64,000 nucleotides of DNA from Thiothrix phosphatis (GCF_035668035.1 NZ_JAYMYJ010000090.1:11970-75969), one strand, 5' to 3'. Numbered from the stretch's first letter, positions 53,571 to 62,965 are shown. Translations and numbers: made by a program. The notes: generated by a model not told the origin, from the letters alone.

Positions 53571-55409
53571 ATGCAACGCGCTTACGACATTCTCAGGCAA
53601 ACCTACGGCTACGCCGATTTTCGCCTCAACCAGCGGGACATCATCGGCTCCCTGCTGCAAGGCCGCGATGTGCTGGCGCTGATGCCGACCGGCGGCGGCA
53701 AGTCGCTGTGCTACCAGATTCCGGCGTTGGCGCGTGATGGCGTGGGCGTGGTGGTTTCCCCGCTGATCGCGCTGATGCAGGATCAGGTCGACGCCCTGCA
53801 ACAACTCGGCATCCGCGCCGCTTTCCTCAACTCTTCCCTGGACTATGGCGCGGCGGCGCAGGTGGAGCGCGAGCTGCTGGCTGGCGCTCTCGACCTGCTC
53901 TACGTTGCGCCCGAACGCCTCCTCAGCGACAAGATGCTCTCCTTGCTGGAACGCCTGCGCGGCGGTGGCGGCATCGCCTTGTTCGCCATCGACGAAGCTC
54001 ATTGCGTGTCGCAATGGGGGCATGATTTCCGCCCGGAATACCAGCAGTTGTCAGTGCTGGCGGAACGTTTCCCCGGCATCCCGCGCATTGCGCTGACGGC
54101 TACGGCGGATCAGCGTACCCGGCAGGAAATTACCCAGCAGCTACGCCTGCAAGACGCCGACATTTACATCAACAGTTTCGACCGCCCCAATATCCATTAC
54201 ACCATCCAGCAGGGGCAGAACGCCCGCCAGCAATTGTGGCGTTTCTTGCAGGACAACCATCCGCAGGACGCCGGGATCGTCTACTGCCTGTCGCGCAAAA
54301 AGGTGGAGGAGACCGCCGCCTGGCTCAGTGGGCAAGGCCGGGTGGCACTGCCTTACCATGCCGGGATGAATGCGGAAACCCGCCGCGAACACCAGCAACG
54401 TTTCCTGCGCGAAGACGGCGTGATTGTCGTCGCCACCATTGCTTTCGGCATGGGCATCGACAAGCCGGATGTGCGTTTCGTCGCCCACCTCAACTTGCCC
54501 AAAAGCATCGAAGCCTACTACCAGGAAACCGGGCGCGCCGGGCGTGACGGCCAGCCCTCCAACGCTTGGATGGCTTACGGCTTGCAGGATGTGATCATGC
54601 TGCGGCAGATGATGCAGGAATCCACCGCCAGCGAGCAGCAAAAGCGCGTCGAACACCACAAGCTGCAAGCCATGCTCGCCCTGTGCGAAATGACCGCCTG
54701 CCGCCGTCAGGCGCTGCTGGAATATTTCGGCGAAAGCGCGCCCGAACCCTGTGGCAACTGCGACAATTGTCAGCATCCGCCAGAAATGTGGGAGGCGTCA
54801 ACCGCCGCGCAAAAGGCGCTGTCCTGCGTCTACCGCACCGGGCAGCGCTTCGGCGTCAATTACGTGGTTGACGTGTTGCTGGGCAAGGAGGATGACCGTA
54901 TCCGCCAGTTCGGCCACGACCAGCTTTCCACTTACGGCATTGGTGTGGGGCATTCGCAGGCGGATTGGCGCAATATTTTCCGCCAGTTGATTGCGCTCGG
55001 CTATCTGAGCGTGGATGTGGAGGGCCATGGCGGCTTGCGCCTGACCGACAAATCCCGTCCGCTGCTGCGGGGCGAGGCGGAACTGCATTTGCGCAAGGAG
55101 CAGAAGCCCGAACGCATCCGCCAGGAACGTAACCGGACGGAGCGGGCGGCTAAATCCGTAGCGCAGCGTGACACCCTGCCCGCCGCCGCGTTGGCGCTGT
55201 TCGAGGCATTGCGCAACCTGCGCAAACGGCTGGCCGAGGAACAAGGCGTGCCGCCCTACATCATTTTCCACGACGCCACCTTGCTGCACATGGCCAACGG
55301 ACGCCCGCAAACGCTGGAGGCCATGCGCGGCATCCCCGGCATCGGGCAGCGCAAGCTGGAGCAGTACGGGCAGGCGTTTTTGGACGTGGTGCTGGGGGAG
55401 GCGGGCTAA
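53571..55409 (+). CDS. recQ: ATP-dependent DNA helicase RecQ
   Basis: RecQ unwinds DNA with 3'-5' polarity in recombination and replication repair. The 612-residue protein has Walker A PTGGGKSLCYQ, the DEAH box IDEAHCVSQWGHDFRPEY, motif VI ETGRAGRDG, the zinc-binding cysteines (CRRQALLEYFGE, CGNCDNC), RQC, and the C-terminal HRDC domain (EAMRGIPGIGQRKLEQYG). The length is that of E. coli RecQ (609). The start has no strong ribosome site. Confidence 0.96.
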   Translation: MQRAYDILRQTYGYADFRLNQRDIIGSLLQGRDVLALMPTGGGKSLCYQIPALARDGVGVVVSPLIALMQDQVDALQQLGIRAAFLNSSLDYGAAAQVERELLAGALDLLYVAPERLLSDKMLSLLERLRGGGGIALFAIDEAHCVSQWGHDFRPEYQQLSVLAERFPGIPRIALTATADQRTRQEITQQLRLQDADIYINSFDRPNIHYTIQQGQNARQQLWRFLQDNHPQDAGIVYCLSRKKVEETAAWLSGQGRVALPYHAGMNAETRREHQQRFLREDGVIVVATIAFGMGIDKPDVRFVAHLNLPKSIEAYYQETGRAGRDGQPSNAWMAYGLQDVIMLRQMMQESTASEQQKRVEHHKLQAMLALCEMTACRRQALLEYFGESAPEPCGNCDNCQHPPEMWEASTAAQKALSCVYRTGQRFGVNYVVDVLLGKEDDRIRQFGHDQLSTYGIGVGHSQADWRNIFRQLIALGYLSVDVEGHGGLRLTDKSRPLLRGEAELHLRKEQKPERIRQERNRTERAAKSVAQRDTLPAAALALFEALRNLRKRLAEEQGVPPYIIFHDATLLHMANGRPQTLEAMRGIPGIGQRKLEQYGQAFLDVVLGEAG

Positions 55410-55462
55410 TGCCGTGCTATACTGAACGCCATCTGTGGCGCGGTTGATGGTGAGTTAGAACC

Positions 55463-55663
55463 CTATCCTTTGATGGCAGCAAACAGGCTATCGACGGAAT
55501 AAGATTGCTGCCACGCTTGGCGGTCTAGTGTGTAGTTGCCGTGGCCTTTGTCGTATTGCTGCATGAAGCGGATTAGCCCGACTACGCCAAGGCTATTGCG
55601 CAGGGCTTGGAGTGCTTGCCGCTGGATTTCTTGTTCGGTTTGATAGGTTCTGGTGATGCTCAT
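55463..55663 (-). CDS. Small partner of the PIN protein (probable antitoxin)
   Basis: This 66-residue protein contains LRNSLGVVGLIRFMQQYDKG and YTLDRQAWQQ. Similar small proteins sit beside PIN toxins in many genomes. Its ATG overlaps the PIN stop (ATGA). Here the toxin is first and the partner second, opposite to the usual antitoxin-first order. It has no recognisable DNA-binding motif. Confidence 0.65.
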   Translation of the reverse strand: MSITRTYQTEQEIQRQALQALRNSLGVVGLIRFMQQYDKGHGNYTLDRQAWQQSYSVDSLFAAIKG

Positions 55664-56097
55664 GGTAATACCTCTTCTAGCCAGGGTAACGGGTTGACTA
55701 CCTTGAGGAGCAAACCCGGAATCTGTTGTGCTTTTTTGCGGAACTTGTCGTCTGTTGTCAGGAAAACATCCACTTTTCCTAGTGCGCTTGCCAAATGCAA
55801 GGCGTCAAATGCCTGCAAGCCTGCGGCTGCGTAGGCATTTGCCTGCTGGCGGATGGCCTCAGTCAGGGGAATGGATTCGACCGATAATTTGCCTATCAGT
55901 TGCAGGATATGGCTACGTTGCATATCCGGCGCGTTATTGATTTCAAAAGCCAGCACGTCACTGCTGACCAACGCCCAGGTCCCTTCTTCACATAACGAAA
56001 GGATGGTTTTGACCGCCTCGGCTTCCAGATGGATACGCGGGTCGGACTGGTCATCAAATGGCCTATTCAGACAACAGTTGTCAAGATATAGCTTCAT
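55660..56097 (-). CDS. PIN domain toxin-like ribonuclease
   Basis: This 145-residue protein has the PIN-domain acidic residues: MKLYLDNCCLNRPFDDQ at the start, VLAFEIN, FDALHLASALGKVDVF and LTTDDKFRKKA. PIN toxins cleave RNA. It forms an operon with the small downstream gene. Classification as a toxin-antitoxin pair is by gene arrangement and family only. Confidence 0.82.
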   Translation of the reverse strand: MKLYLDNCCLNRPFDDQSDPRIHLEAEAVKTILSLCEEGTWALVSSDVLAFEINNAPDMQRSHILQLIGKLSVESIPLTEAIRQQANAYAAAGLQAFDALHLASALGKVDVFLTTDDKFRKKAQQIPGLLLKVVNPLPWLEEVLP

Positions 56098-56144
56098 GAT
56101 GGCCAGTATATCAGAGAAAACAACGAACTGAGGTTAATGGTTTC

Positions 56145-56365
56145 TTAATCCCCCAACCCCTCCAGCAACAACACCAACTCAGCCGCCGACTGATACTGCA
56201 AACTTTCATCCTCCGCCAAAGCCAAATCCCGCTCCCCGGCAAGAATGGCTTGCAGCTTGTGCAGGAAGTTTTTGTTGTCCTGTGCTGGATTGGCGGGTAC
56301 ATGCGCAATCAGACGAACGCATCATCAGCGCTTGCGTGTGAAATGAAAATGTGTCGCCCCGACAT
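56145..56365 (-). pseudogene. Remnant of a TIR-domain protein gene
   Basis: From the ATG at 56365 the minus strand reads MSGRHIFISHASADDAFV, the beginning of a TIR domain, then meets a stop at 56309-56311. One frame over, the sequence continues, without a start of its own, as an open frame of about 55 codons. It contains NKNFLHKLQAILAGERD, AEDESLQYQSAAELV and LLLEGLGD, ending at 56145-56147. Together they look like the first and last parts of one gene with the middle deleted. It lies beside the PIN pair. Confidence 0.65.
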
Positions 56366-56570
56366 TTCCAGCCCCTGTATGCAGAAATTGACGGCAGTAT
56401 TGCAGAGCGCATCTGTCCGTCACCCTGCCGTAAATCCAAACAACAGTAGGGCAGGCGCAACATCAATGTCATAATAAAAATACTTCCGTTGGTAGAAAGC
56501 ATTGCCGGTCTACCTTGAAATTACGCTATCGCCGCCCGTAACAGCGGCTTTTAAATTGGGACAATAATTA

Positions 56571-57458
56571 ATGATGAACAACACACCCTTGTTACTCACG
56601 TTTGCCGATTACCTGCCGCAGGCGCAGCAGTTGGCGGACAGGCTCAACTGGCCGCTGGCCGAGGTGGGCGTCCACCGCTTTCCCGATGGGGAATGCCGTT
56701 TGCTGTTGCCCGAATCGCTGCCTGCGCAGGTGATTTTTTGCCGCAGCCTTGACCACCCCAATGGCAAGCTGGTGGAACTGCTGCTGGCGGCGGCGGGCGC
56801 GCGCGAACTGGGCGCGCAGACCTTGACGCTGGTCGCGCCTTACCTGTGTTACATGCGCCAGGACAAGGCATTCCACCCTGGCGAAGTGGTCAGCCAGCAG
56901 CATATCGGCAAATTGCTGGCGCAGTCGTTCGAGCGGGTGATCACGGTGGATGCGCATTTGCACCGCATTTCCCATTTGTCGGAAGCGGTGCCGCTGGAGC
57001 ACGCCATCAATCTGACGGCCACCGTGCCAATCGGTGCGTTTCTGGCCGGAAAAGTGGAAAACCCGTTGCTGGTCGGGCCGGACGAGGAGTCGGCGCAATG
57101 GGTGGAGGCGATCGCCAGATTGCATCAGTTGGACTGCGTGTGCGCGCGCAAGCAGCGTTTCGGCGACCGGGAGGTGCGCATCACCCTGCCGGAAGGCGAT
57201 TGGCGCGGGCGCAACGTGGTGCTGGTGGATGATGTCGCCAGCTCCGGGCGCACGCTGGAAGTCGCGGCGCAACTGTTGCAGGCACATCAGCCCGCGTCGA
57301 TGTCGGTATTGGTGACGCATGCGCTGTTCGTCGAGGATGCGCTGGAGCGCTTGCGCAGCGTCGGGGTTGGGAATGTCTGGAGTTGCGACAGCGTCACGCA
57401 TGCGAGCAATGGTGTGCCGTTGGCGGGGCTGTTGGCGGAGGCATTGCGGCAAGCCTGA
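56571..57458 (+). CDS. Ribose-phosphate pyrophosphokinase-like protein (secondary PRPP synthetase)
   Basis: This 295-residue protein resembles PRPP synthetase: GVHRFPDGECRLLLP, APYLCYMRQDKAFHPGE, ITVDAHLHRISHL, and the PRPP loop VVLVDDVASSGRTLEVAAQ. It is shorter and more divergent than the housekeeping enzyme (about 315 residues), so it is probably a paralogue in phosphoribose salvage. Two ATGs at 56571 and 56574 are possible. It stands alone, about 200 bases after the TIR remnant. Confidence 0.85.
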   Translation: MMNNTPLLLTFADYLPQAQQLADRLNWPLAEVGVHRFPDGECRLLLPESLPAQVIFCRSLDHPNGKLVELLLAAAGARELGAQTLTLVAPYLCYMRQDKAFHPGEVVSQQHIGKLLAQSFERVITVDAHLHRISHLSEAVPLEHAINLTATVPIGAFLAGKVENPLLVGPDEESAQWVEAIARLHQLDCVCARKQRFGDREVRITLPEGDWRGRNVVLVDDVASSGRTLEVAAQLLQAHQPASMSVLVTHALFVEDALERLRSVGVGNVWSCDSVTHASNGVPLAGLLAEALRQA

Positions 57459-57558
57459 CGCCGGGGCAGCAACAGACGTGACGGCAAGTAGCGCCAAGCG
57501 CGACAGGTGAAAGCTTCCTTGCCACCCCAGTGAATTTGCGCCAGTATCAAAAATAATA

Positions 57559-60330
57559 ATGGATTGGGGAATTAGTATGCATCCTGCCGCATTCGCTGTC
57601 ATTGCCGCGCTCATGACAAGCGTCGCCTACCTGGTTACCGGGTATGACGATGAATGGATCAGTATCGTCATGGCGGCTTGCATCGGCTACCTGTGGGGTA
57701 AGGCCAACCGCACCGCAAAGGCGCTGGAACAATTGCGCGCCGCCATGGCGAAGGATTGGGAACAGCGTCAGGCAGCCGTCAGCAAGCAGGCCGAAGTGAC
57801 TGTGCCGCGCCCCGTCGCCGCCATCGAACCGCCACTTGCGCCGCCGCCAGATGAACCATTGCCCATACCCAAGCCAGCGCCGAAGCTGCCGTCGGAAAGG
57901 CCACGCAGCATTCCGGAAGAACGCCTTCCACCCGCCCAGCCAGAGCCTGCCTTGCCAGAACCTTCCTTCCTGGAGGATGCCGTCTTTCGCTACATCAAGG
58001 CGTATTTCACCGGCGGCAACCTGTTTGTGCGCATTGGCATCCTGGTGCTGTTTCTGGGCGTTTCCTTCCTGTTGAAATATGTATCCGATCAGGGCTTGTT
58101 GCCGATTGAATACCGCTTGGCCGGGGTCGCCGCTGGAGCCATTTTCCTGCTGGGGCTGGGCTGGCGTTTGCGGGAGAAAAAAGCGGTTTACGCGCTGCTT
58201 TTGCAAGGCGCTGGCATTGGTGTGCTGTATCTGGATGTGTTCGCCGCTTTCAGCCTGTATAGCCTGATGCCGCCACTGCCTGCTTTCGGCTTGCTGTTTG
58301 TGGTCAGTATGCTGGCGGCGGCGCTGGCGGTGTTGCAGGATGCGCGTTCATTGGCGGTGCTGGGTTTCAGTGGCGGCTTTCTTGCGCCGATTCTGGCTTC
58401 CAGCGGTTCGGGCAATTATATCGGCCTGTTTAGCTATTACGCGGTGCTGAATGTCGCCATTGCGGTGATTGCCTGGTTCAAGACATGGCGGCCGCTGAAT
58501 CTGCTGGGTTTCGCCTTTACCTTTGTGATTGGGGTTGCGTGGGGGGCGTTTGATTATTCCCCGGAAAAATTCGCTACCACCGAGCCATTCCTGGTGTTTT
58601 TCTTCCTGCTGTATGTCGGGATTGCGGTGTTGTATGCGTTGCGCCAGCCGCCGAATCTGAAAGGTTATGTGGATGGCTCCCTGCTGTTTGGGGTGCCGCT
58701 GGCAACCGCTGGGCTGCAATACGGCATGGTGCGGGAGATGCCTTACGGGGTGGCGCTGTCCGCTTTCTGCATGGGCGTGTTTTACGTGCTGCTGAGCCGT
58801 TTTGTGTGGCAACGCAAGGGCGATGCGCTGCGTCTGCTGGCGGAAGCATTTCTGGCGCTGGGGGTGATTTTTACTTCGCTGGCGATTCCGTTTGCGCTGG
58901 CTCCGACTCATACGGCGGCGGCCTGGGCGTTGGAAGGCATGGGGATGCTGTGGCTGGGTACGCGCCAGAACCGCTTGTCAGTGCGGGCTTTCGGAATGCT
59001 GCTGCAATTGGGCGCTGCCATGTTCGTCAGTTATTACCTGCTGGAGAATCTGGCGACGGCAGATTTTCGGCATCAATACGTTTTCCTCAATGCCAGTTTT
59101 ATCAGCACCAGCCTGATGGCGATAGCGGGCGTGGGTTCGGCGTGGTTGCTGCATCAGGATTTCGATGGGCGTAAATCCTGGGAAGTGGCGCTCAGCCCGG
59201 CTTTCCTGCTGTGGGGGCTGGGCTGGCTGTACGGCGGCTTTTTCATCGAGTTCACCACGCATCTGGATACGGGCTGGTTGCCCGCGAACCTGCTGCTATT
59301 GTCCGCAGCGGTCAGTTTCGGGTTTGGCGTTTGGGCGCTGCGGACACGCTGGACGCATGCCCTGTGGGTGGCGCTGGCCTTGCTGGCGGTCATGTTCCTG
59401 CTGGCTTTGCCGGTGCTGGATCAGCCTTCGCAGCACGGTGGGTGGGTGGCGTGGCCGCTGGCCTTTGCCGTGCTTTACAGCCTGTTGTTCCGGCTGGATC
59501 AGAACGAAGATTTTGGTATCCGTGAATCGCTGCTTAAGGGCTGGCATAGCGCCGCTTTCCTGCTGCTGGTGGCTTTGTTGACGCTGGATGGGTGGGCGCA
59601 CCTGCAAACCTTGCTGGGGCGGGATGCATTCCTGGCGGATGTGTGGATGGCGGCGTCAGCGCTGGCGGGTTTGTGGTGGTTGCTGCGGGCGCATCACTGG
59701 CCGCTTTCCCGCCATCTGGGCAGTTATCGGCAACAGGCTGGCTCGGTGCTGGCGGCTTATCTGTTGTTGTGGAGTTTGCACGCTATCATTTCTGCGCAGG
59801 CTGTCAGCCCGTTGCCGTGGTTGCCGCTGCTGAATCCGCTGGATATTGCCACCGGTATCATTGCCCTGAGCCTGTTCTACTGGTGGCGGGTTAATCGGGA
59901 TGTTCCGCCTTTGTCGAATTTGCCTGCCGGGCAGTTGCTGATCGGCGTGGCTGGTTTGGGGTTCCTGTGGCTGAATATGACGCTGTTCCGGGTGGCGCAT
60001 TATGTGTGGGGGATTCCGTTCCAGTTGGAAACCCTGCTGGCGAACAGTTTTGTGCAAACGGCGCTGTCGGTGTTGTGGGCGCTCAGTGGCGTGTTGGTCA
60101 CCGTACTTGCCAGCCGTAAGCAACAGCGCAAACTGTGGATTGCCGGTGGCGTATTGCTGGGGATTGTGGTGCTTAAACTGTTCCTGGTGGATTTGTCGCA
60201 ACAGGGCAATCTGGCGCGGATTTTGTCCTTCCTGATTGTGGGCGGGTTGTTGGTGAGCATCGGTTACTTTGCGCCATTGCCCGGCGACAACAAAAACGCA
60301 AAAAACGCAGAGGTTCCCCATGAAGCGTAA
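57559..60330 (+). CDS. DUF2339 multi-pass membrane protein
   Basis: This 923-residue protein has an N-terminal membrane segment, a Pro-rich linker (residues about 85-140, IEPPLAPPPDEPLPIPKPAP), and about 20-24 further helices, with few charged loops. It belongs to the DUF2339 family, whose function is unknown. The start at 57559 could instead be ATG 57577. Its stop overlaps the DUF3999 gene by 11 bases. The constant pairing of the two families suggests a shared membrane complex, but nothing in the sequence names a substrate. Confidence 0.85.
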   Translation: MDWGISMHPAAFAVIAALMTSVAYLVTGYDDEWISIVMAACIGYLWGKANRTAKALEQLRAAMAKDWEQRQAAVSKQAEVTVPRPVAAIEPPLAPPPDEPLPIPKPAPKLPSERPRSIPEERLPPAQPEPALPEPSFLEDAVFRYIKAYFTGGNLFVRIGILVLFLGVSFLLKYVSDQGLLPIEYRLAGVAAGAIFLLGLGWRLREKKAVYALLLQGAGIGVLYLDVFAAFSLYSLMPPLPAFGLLFVVSMLAAALAVLQDARSLAVLGFSGGFLAPILASSGSGNYIGLFSYYAVLNVAIAVIAWFKTWRPLNLLGFAFTFVIGVAWGAFDYSPEKFATTEPFLVFFFLLYVGIAVLYALRQPPNLKGYVDGSLLFGVPLATAGLQYGMVREMPYGVALSAFCMGVFYVLLSRFVWQRKGDALRLLAEAFLALGVIFTSLAIPFALAPTHTAAAWALEGMGMLWLGTRQNRLSVRAFGMLLQLGAAMFVSYYLLENLATADFRHQYVFLNASFISTSLMAIAGVGSAWLLHQDFDGRKSWEVALSPAFLLWGLGWLYGGFFIEFTTHLDTGWLPANLLLLSAAVSFGFGVWALRTRWTHALWVALALLAVMFLLALPVLDQPSQHGGWVAWPLAFAVLYSLLFRLDQNEDFGIRESLLKGWHSAAFLLLVALLTLDGWAHLQTLLGRDAFLADVWMAASALAGLWWLLRAHHWPLSRHLGSYRQQAGSVLAAYLLLWSLHAIISAQAVSPLPWLPLLNPLDIATGIIALSLFYWWRVNRDVPPLSNLPAGQLLIGVAGLGFLWLNMTLFRVAHYVWGIPFQLETLLANSFVQTALSVLWALSGVLVTVLASRKQQRKLWIAGGVLLGIVVLKLFLVDLSQQGNLARILSFLIVGGLLVSIGYFAPLPGDNKNAKNAEVPHEA

Positions 60331-61690
60331 AACTGGATGGTTGTTGCTCATGCTGCTGGTAGGCAACGCCTGGGCGCAGGGTCTGACACCGCAGGATTTT
60401 GCCTTTGGCGCAAACTTTGCCGAAGGGCAGTCTTCGCTGCGGCAGGCGACTTTGCCTGCTGCCGTACTGGCGCATATCCAGCATCCGGACTTTGCCGATG
60501 TGCGTGTGTTCAATGCCGATGGCGTCAGCGTGCCGTTTGCAATCCGTAGCCTTGAGCAGGCAAGCCAGCAGCAGGAGGAAAAGCCGCTGCCATTCTTTCC
60601 GCTGGAGCCGGATAAAACCGCCAGCCCCGCCGAAATCAAGCTGGAATTGCAGCAGTTTGGCGACGAGCAGCATTTATGGATTGATACCAGCAAGCAAGAA
60701 GCGCCGCCCTCCCGCCAGCCAGTAACGCAATACATTATCCGCAACGCTGCGCCGCAGGCTGGTTCCCTATGTCAGCTAAGGCTGGACTGGCGACAATCCG
60801 CCGCCAACCGGGTGCTGCCTTTTACGCTGGAAACCAGTCAGGATCTGGATCACTGGGAGACGCTGGCTTCCTTGAGCGTATCGCGTCTGCAACACGCTGG
60901 GGCCAGCCTGGAAAACCGGCAGGTCGGGATTCCCTGCACTGATGCCACCTACCTGCGTTTGGGCTGGCAACAGCCGCAGGCCGATGTGGTGCTGACCGAG
61001 GTGCAAGGTGTTTACAGCCAGCAGGTGCAGCAAAAGTCCGATTGGTTAACGCTGGATCGGCAGGCCGTTGTCGTGGCGGGGAAGGGTGCTGAATGGCGCT
61101 TCGATAATCCGGGCATACTTCCCATCAGCCAGATCCGCCTGAAGCCGCCAGCCAGTGGGCTGATGTATAGCGGTAGTGTGTATTCCCGTGCAGCGCAACA
61201 GCCGGGGGAAAAAGAACAGTGGCAATATCGCGGCAGCCTCAGTCAGTATCGGCTCACACTGGATAATACCGAGGTGCGAAGCGCGCCTGATGGCTTGGTG
61301 GTTTCACGCGATCCGTTCTGGAAAATCAGCCTGGACAATGCCTCCGCCACGCAGTCTGGCAACCTGCCTGAAATCAGTCTCGGCTGGCAGCCGGACACTG
61401 TGTTGTTCCTGGCGCAGGGCAAGCCGCCTTTCACGTTGGCTTATGGCAATCCAGCCATTAGCGAAGGCGCGCAGGGCAATCTGGAGGATGCTGTGCGGGA
61501 GCTGCAACGGCGTGGTTTGCAGCCTGAACAAGTCAGTTTGGGTGAAGCGCATCCGCTGGGGGATATTGAGCTACATCCGAACCCTTTTCCCTGGAAATTG
61601 CTCGCCATGTGGCTGGTGCTGATTGGCGGTACGCTGCTGATGGCGTATATGGCTTACAACCTGTACCGGCAAATGGATAAGCAAACATGA
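60320..61690 (+). CDS. DUF3999 secreted/membrane-anchored protein
   Basis: This 456-residue protein has a signal peptide (KTGWLLLMLLVGNAWAQG), a large beta-rich periplasmic part, and one C-terminal anchor helix (LLAMWLVLIGGTLLMAYMAY). The family is DUF3999, of unknown function. From the ATG 60320 it overlaps the DUF2339 gene by 11 bases. The frame upstream of that ATG is inside DUF2339 and is rejected. The topology puts the main domain in the periplasm. Confidence 0.85.
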   Translation: MKRKTGWLLLMLLVGNAWAQGLTPQDFAFGANFAEGQSSLRQATLPAAVLAHIQHPDFADVRVFNADGVSVPFAIRSLEQASQQQEEKPLPFFPLEPDKTASPAEIKLELQQFGDEQHLWIDTSKQEAPPSRQPVTQYIIRNAAPQAGSLCQLRLDWRQSAANRVLPFTLETSQDLDHWETLASLSVSRLQHAGASLENRQVGIPCTDATYLRLGWQQPQADVVLTEVQGVYSQQVQQKSDWLTLDRQAVVVAGKGAEWRFDNPGILPISQIRLKPPASGLMYSGSVYSRAAQQPGEKEQWQYRGSLSQYRLTLDNTEVRSAPDGLVVSRDPFWKISLDNASATQSGNLPEISLGWQPDTVLFLAQGKPPFTLAYGNPAISEGAQGNLEDAVRELQRRGLQPEQVSLGEAHPLGDIELHPNPFPWKLLAMWLVLIGGTLLMAYMAYNLYRQMDKQT

Positions 61691-61736
61691 GCCAGTTCCC
61701 AGCGCATCCAGAAAGTATTTAGCTGAAAAATCCTTC

Positions 61737-62279
61737 TCAGGCAGGTACAAAGCGCAGGGCCACACCATTGATGCAGTGGCGCTTGCCGGTTGGTTGCGGG
61801 CCGTCATCAAACACATGCCCTAAATGGCCGCCACAACGTCGGCAATGCACCTCGGTACGCAACATGAATAAAGAGCGGTCTTCCTCGGTGCCCACAGCTT
61901 CATCCCGTGCAGCATAAAAACTGGGCCAGCCGGTACCGCTGTCATACTTGGTGCTGGAGTCATACAACGGCAGGTCGCAGGCGGCGCAATGAAACACGCC
62001 GGTACGTTTTTCGTGCAGCAGTGGGCTGCTGAAAGGCGTTTCTGTGCCCTGCTCACGCATAATAGAAAACTGTTGCGGCGTCAGCAGTTTGCGCCACTCT
62101 TCCAGCGTATGCTGAATCTCAAAGCTTTCCGTCTCAGCGGCCTGCAAGGGCTTCGAATGCAAAACCAGACGGCTGATGCCATAGCCGCTTCCTGCCACCA
62201 AACCCAGCGTCAGGGCGTGTTTGAGGAAGTCCCGGCGGGCAGGGGCAAGAGCCTGGGTAAAGTGTTGCTGCTGTTTCAT
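61737..62279 (-). CDS. msrB: Peptide methionine-R-sulfoxide reductase MsrB, Tat-exported
   Basis: MsrB reduces R-methionine sulfoxide in proteins. The 180-residue product has zinc cysteines in CAACDLPLYD and CRRCGGHLGHVFDDGP, the block DSGTGWPSFY, and the catalytic cysteine in RHCINGVALRF. The N-terminus ARRDFLKHALTLGLVAGSGY is a twin-arginine signal, so the enzyme would fold inside and act in the periplasm. This is unlike cytoplasmic E. coli MsrB. It faces the nested insertion sequences upstream. Confidence 0.93.
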   Translation of the reverse strand: MKQQQHFTQALAPARRDFLKHALTLGLVAGSGYGISRLVLHSKPLQAAETESFEIQHTLEEWRKLLTPQQFSIMREQGTETPFSSPLLHEKRTGVFHCAACDLPLYDSSTKYDSGTGWPSFYAARDEAVGTEEDRSLFMLRTEVHCRRCGGHLGHVFDDGPQPTGKRHCINGVALRFVPA

Positions 62280-62345
62280 GATCTGCTCACTTTGGCGGTT
62301 ACTGATATGCGTAATACGCCCCTTGCCCGCCTATGGATGCATTAT

Positions 62346-62965
62346 CTAAGAACCTGCTCATAATCTTTTTGGGTGTTAGACTCAAGGCATTTTTGAGCAC
62401 CAGCGATGACCGACCGCTACCCCTATCCTAGCGACATCAGCCGGGAACAATTTGAAGCCATCGGTTGCCACCTGGAAAGCTTTCGCCGCCGCACCAAACC
62501 GCGCACCCATGACCTGTACGATGTTGTCTGCGGCGTGCTGTATGTCCTGAAGACCGGCAGCCAGTGGCGGGCCTTGCCACATGATTTCCCGCCCCATCAC
62601 ACGGTCCACACCACTTTCCGGCAATGGGCGGCCAAGCCGCATGCCGACCAGCCCAGCCTGCTGGAAACCGTGTTGGATGGCCTAGTGGCCGCCGAACGTG
62701 AAGCCGATGGGCGGGCAAAAAAACCACCTTGCTGATCGTGGATGCGCAAAGTGTGAAGGATGCCGACACCGCAGGGGCCAAAGGTTACGACGCGGGCAAG
62801 AAAGTGTCCGGCATCAAGCGGCATATCGCCGTGGACACCGGGGGGGTGCCCCATGCCGTGTCCATCACGACAGCGGATGTCAATGACCGGCAGGGTGGCT
62901 TGTTGGCCTTGTCTTGCCGGGCGGCCTGCCTCACTGGGGTGAAAAAGGCCCTGGTGGATGGTGGC
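62346..62965 (+). mobile_element. IS5-family insertion sequence, 3' truncated
   Basis: The left end is estimated at about 62346 (TAAGAACCTGCTCATAATC), upstream of an IS5-family transposase gene. The right part is missing: the element stops at 62965, where an IS66-type end begins. The target duplication and right inverted repeat cannot be seen. Confidence 0.75.
62406..62965 (+). pseudogene. IS5-family transposase, frameshifted and truncated
   Basis: The first frame (62406-62735) encodes the N-terminal helix-turn-helix part (LYDVVCGVLYVLKTGSQWRA). A run of seven A at 62717-62723 allows a -1 shift to the second frame, which holds LLIVDAQSVKDAD (first catalytic Asp) and GIKRHIAVDTGGVPHAVS. Such shifts are programmed in this IS5 group. 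The protein stops at KALVDGG, just at the second catalytic Asp, where the IS66 element begins, so no active enzyme remains. Confidence 0.88.

Noticed and set aside
56206..56502. A 98-residue minus-strand open frame over the TIR remnant
   Set aside because: It is a third frame running through both pieces. The TIR-like sequence is in the other two frames.
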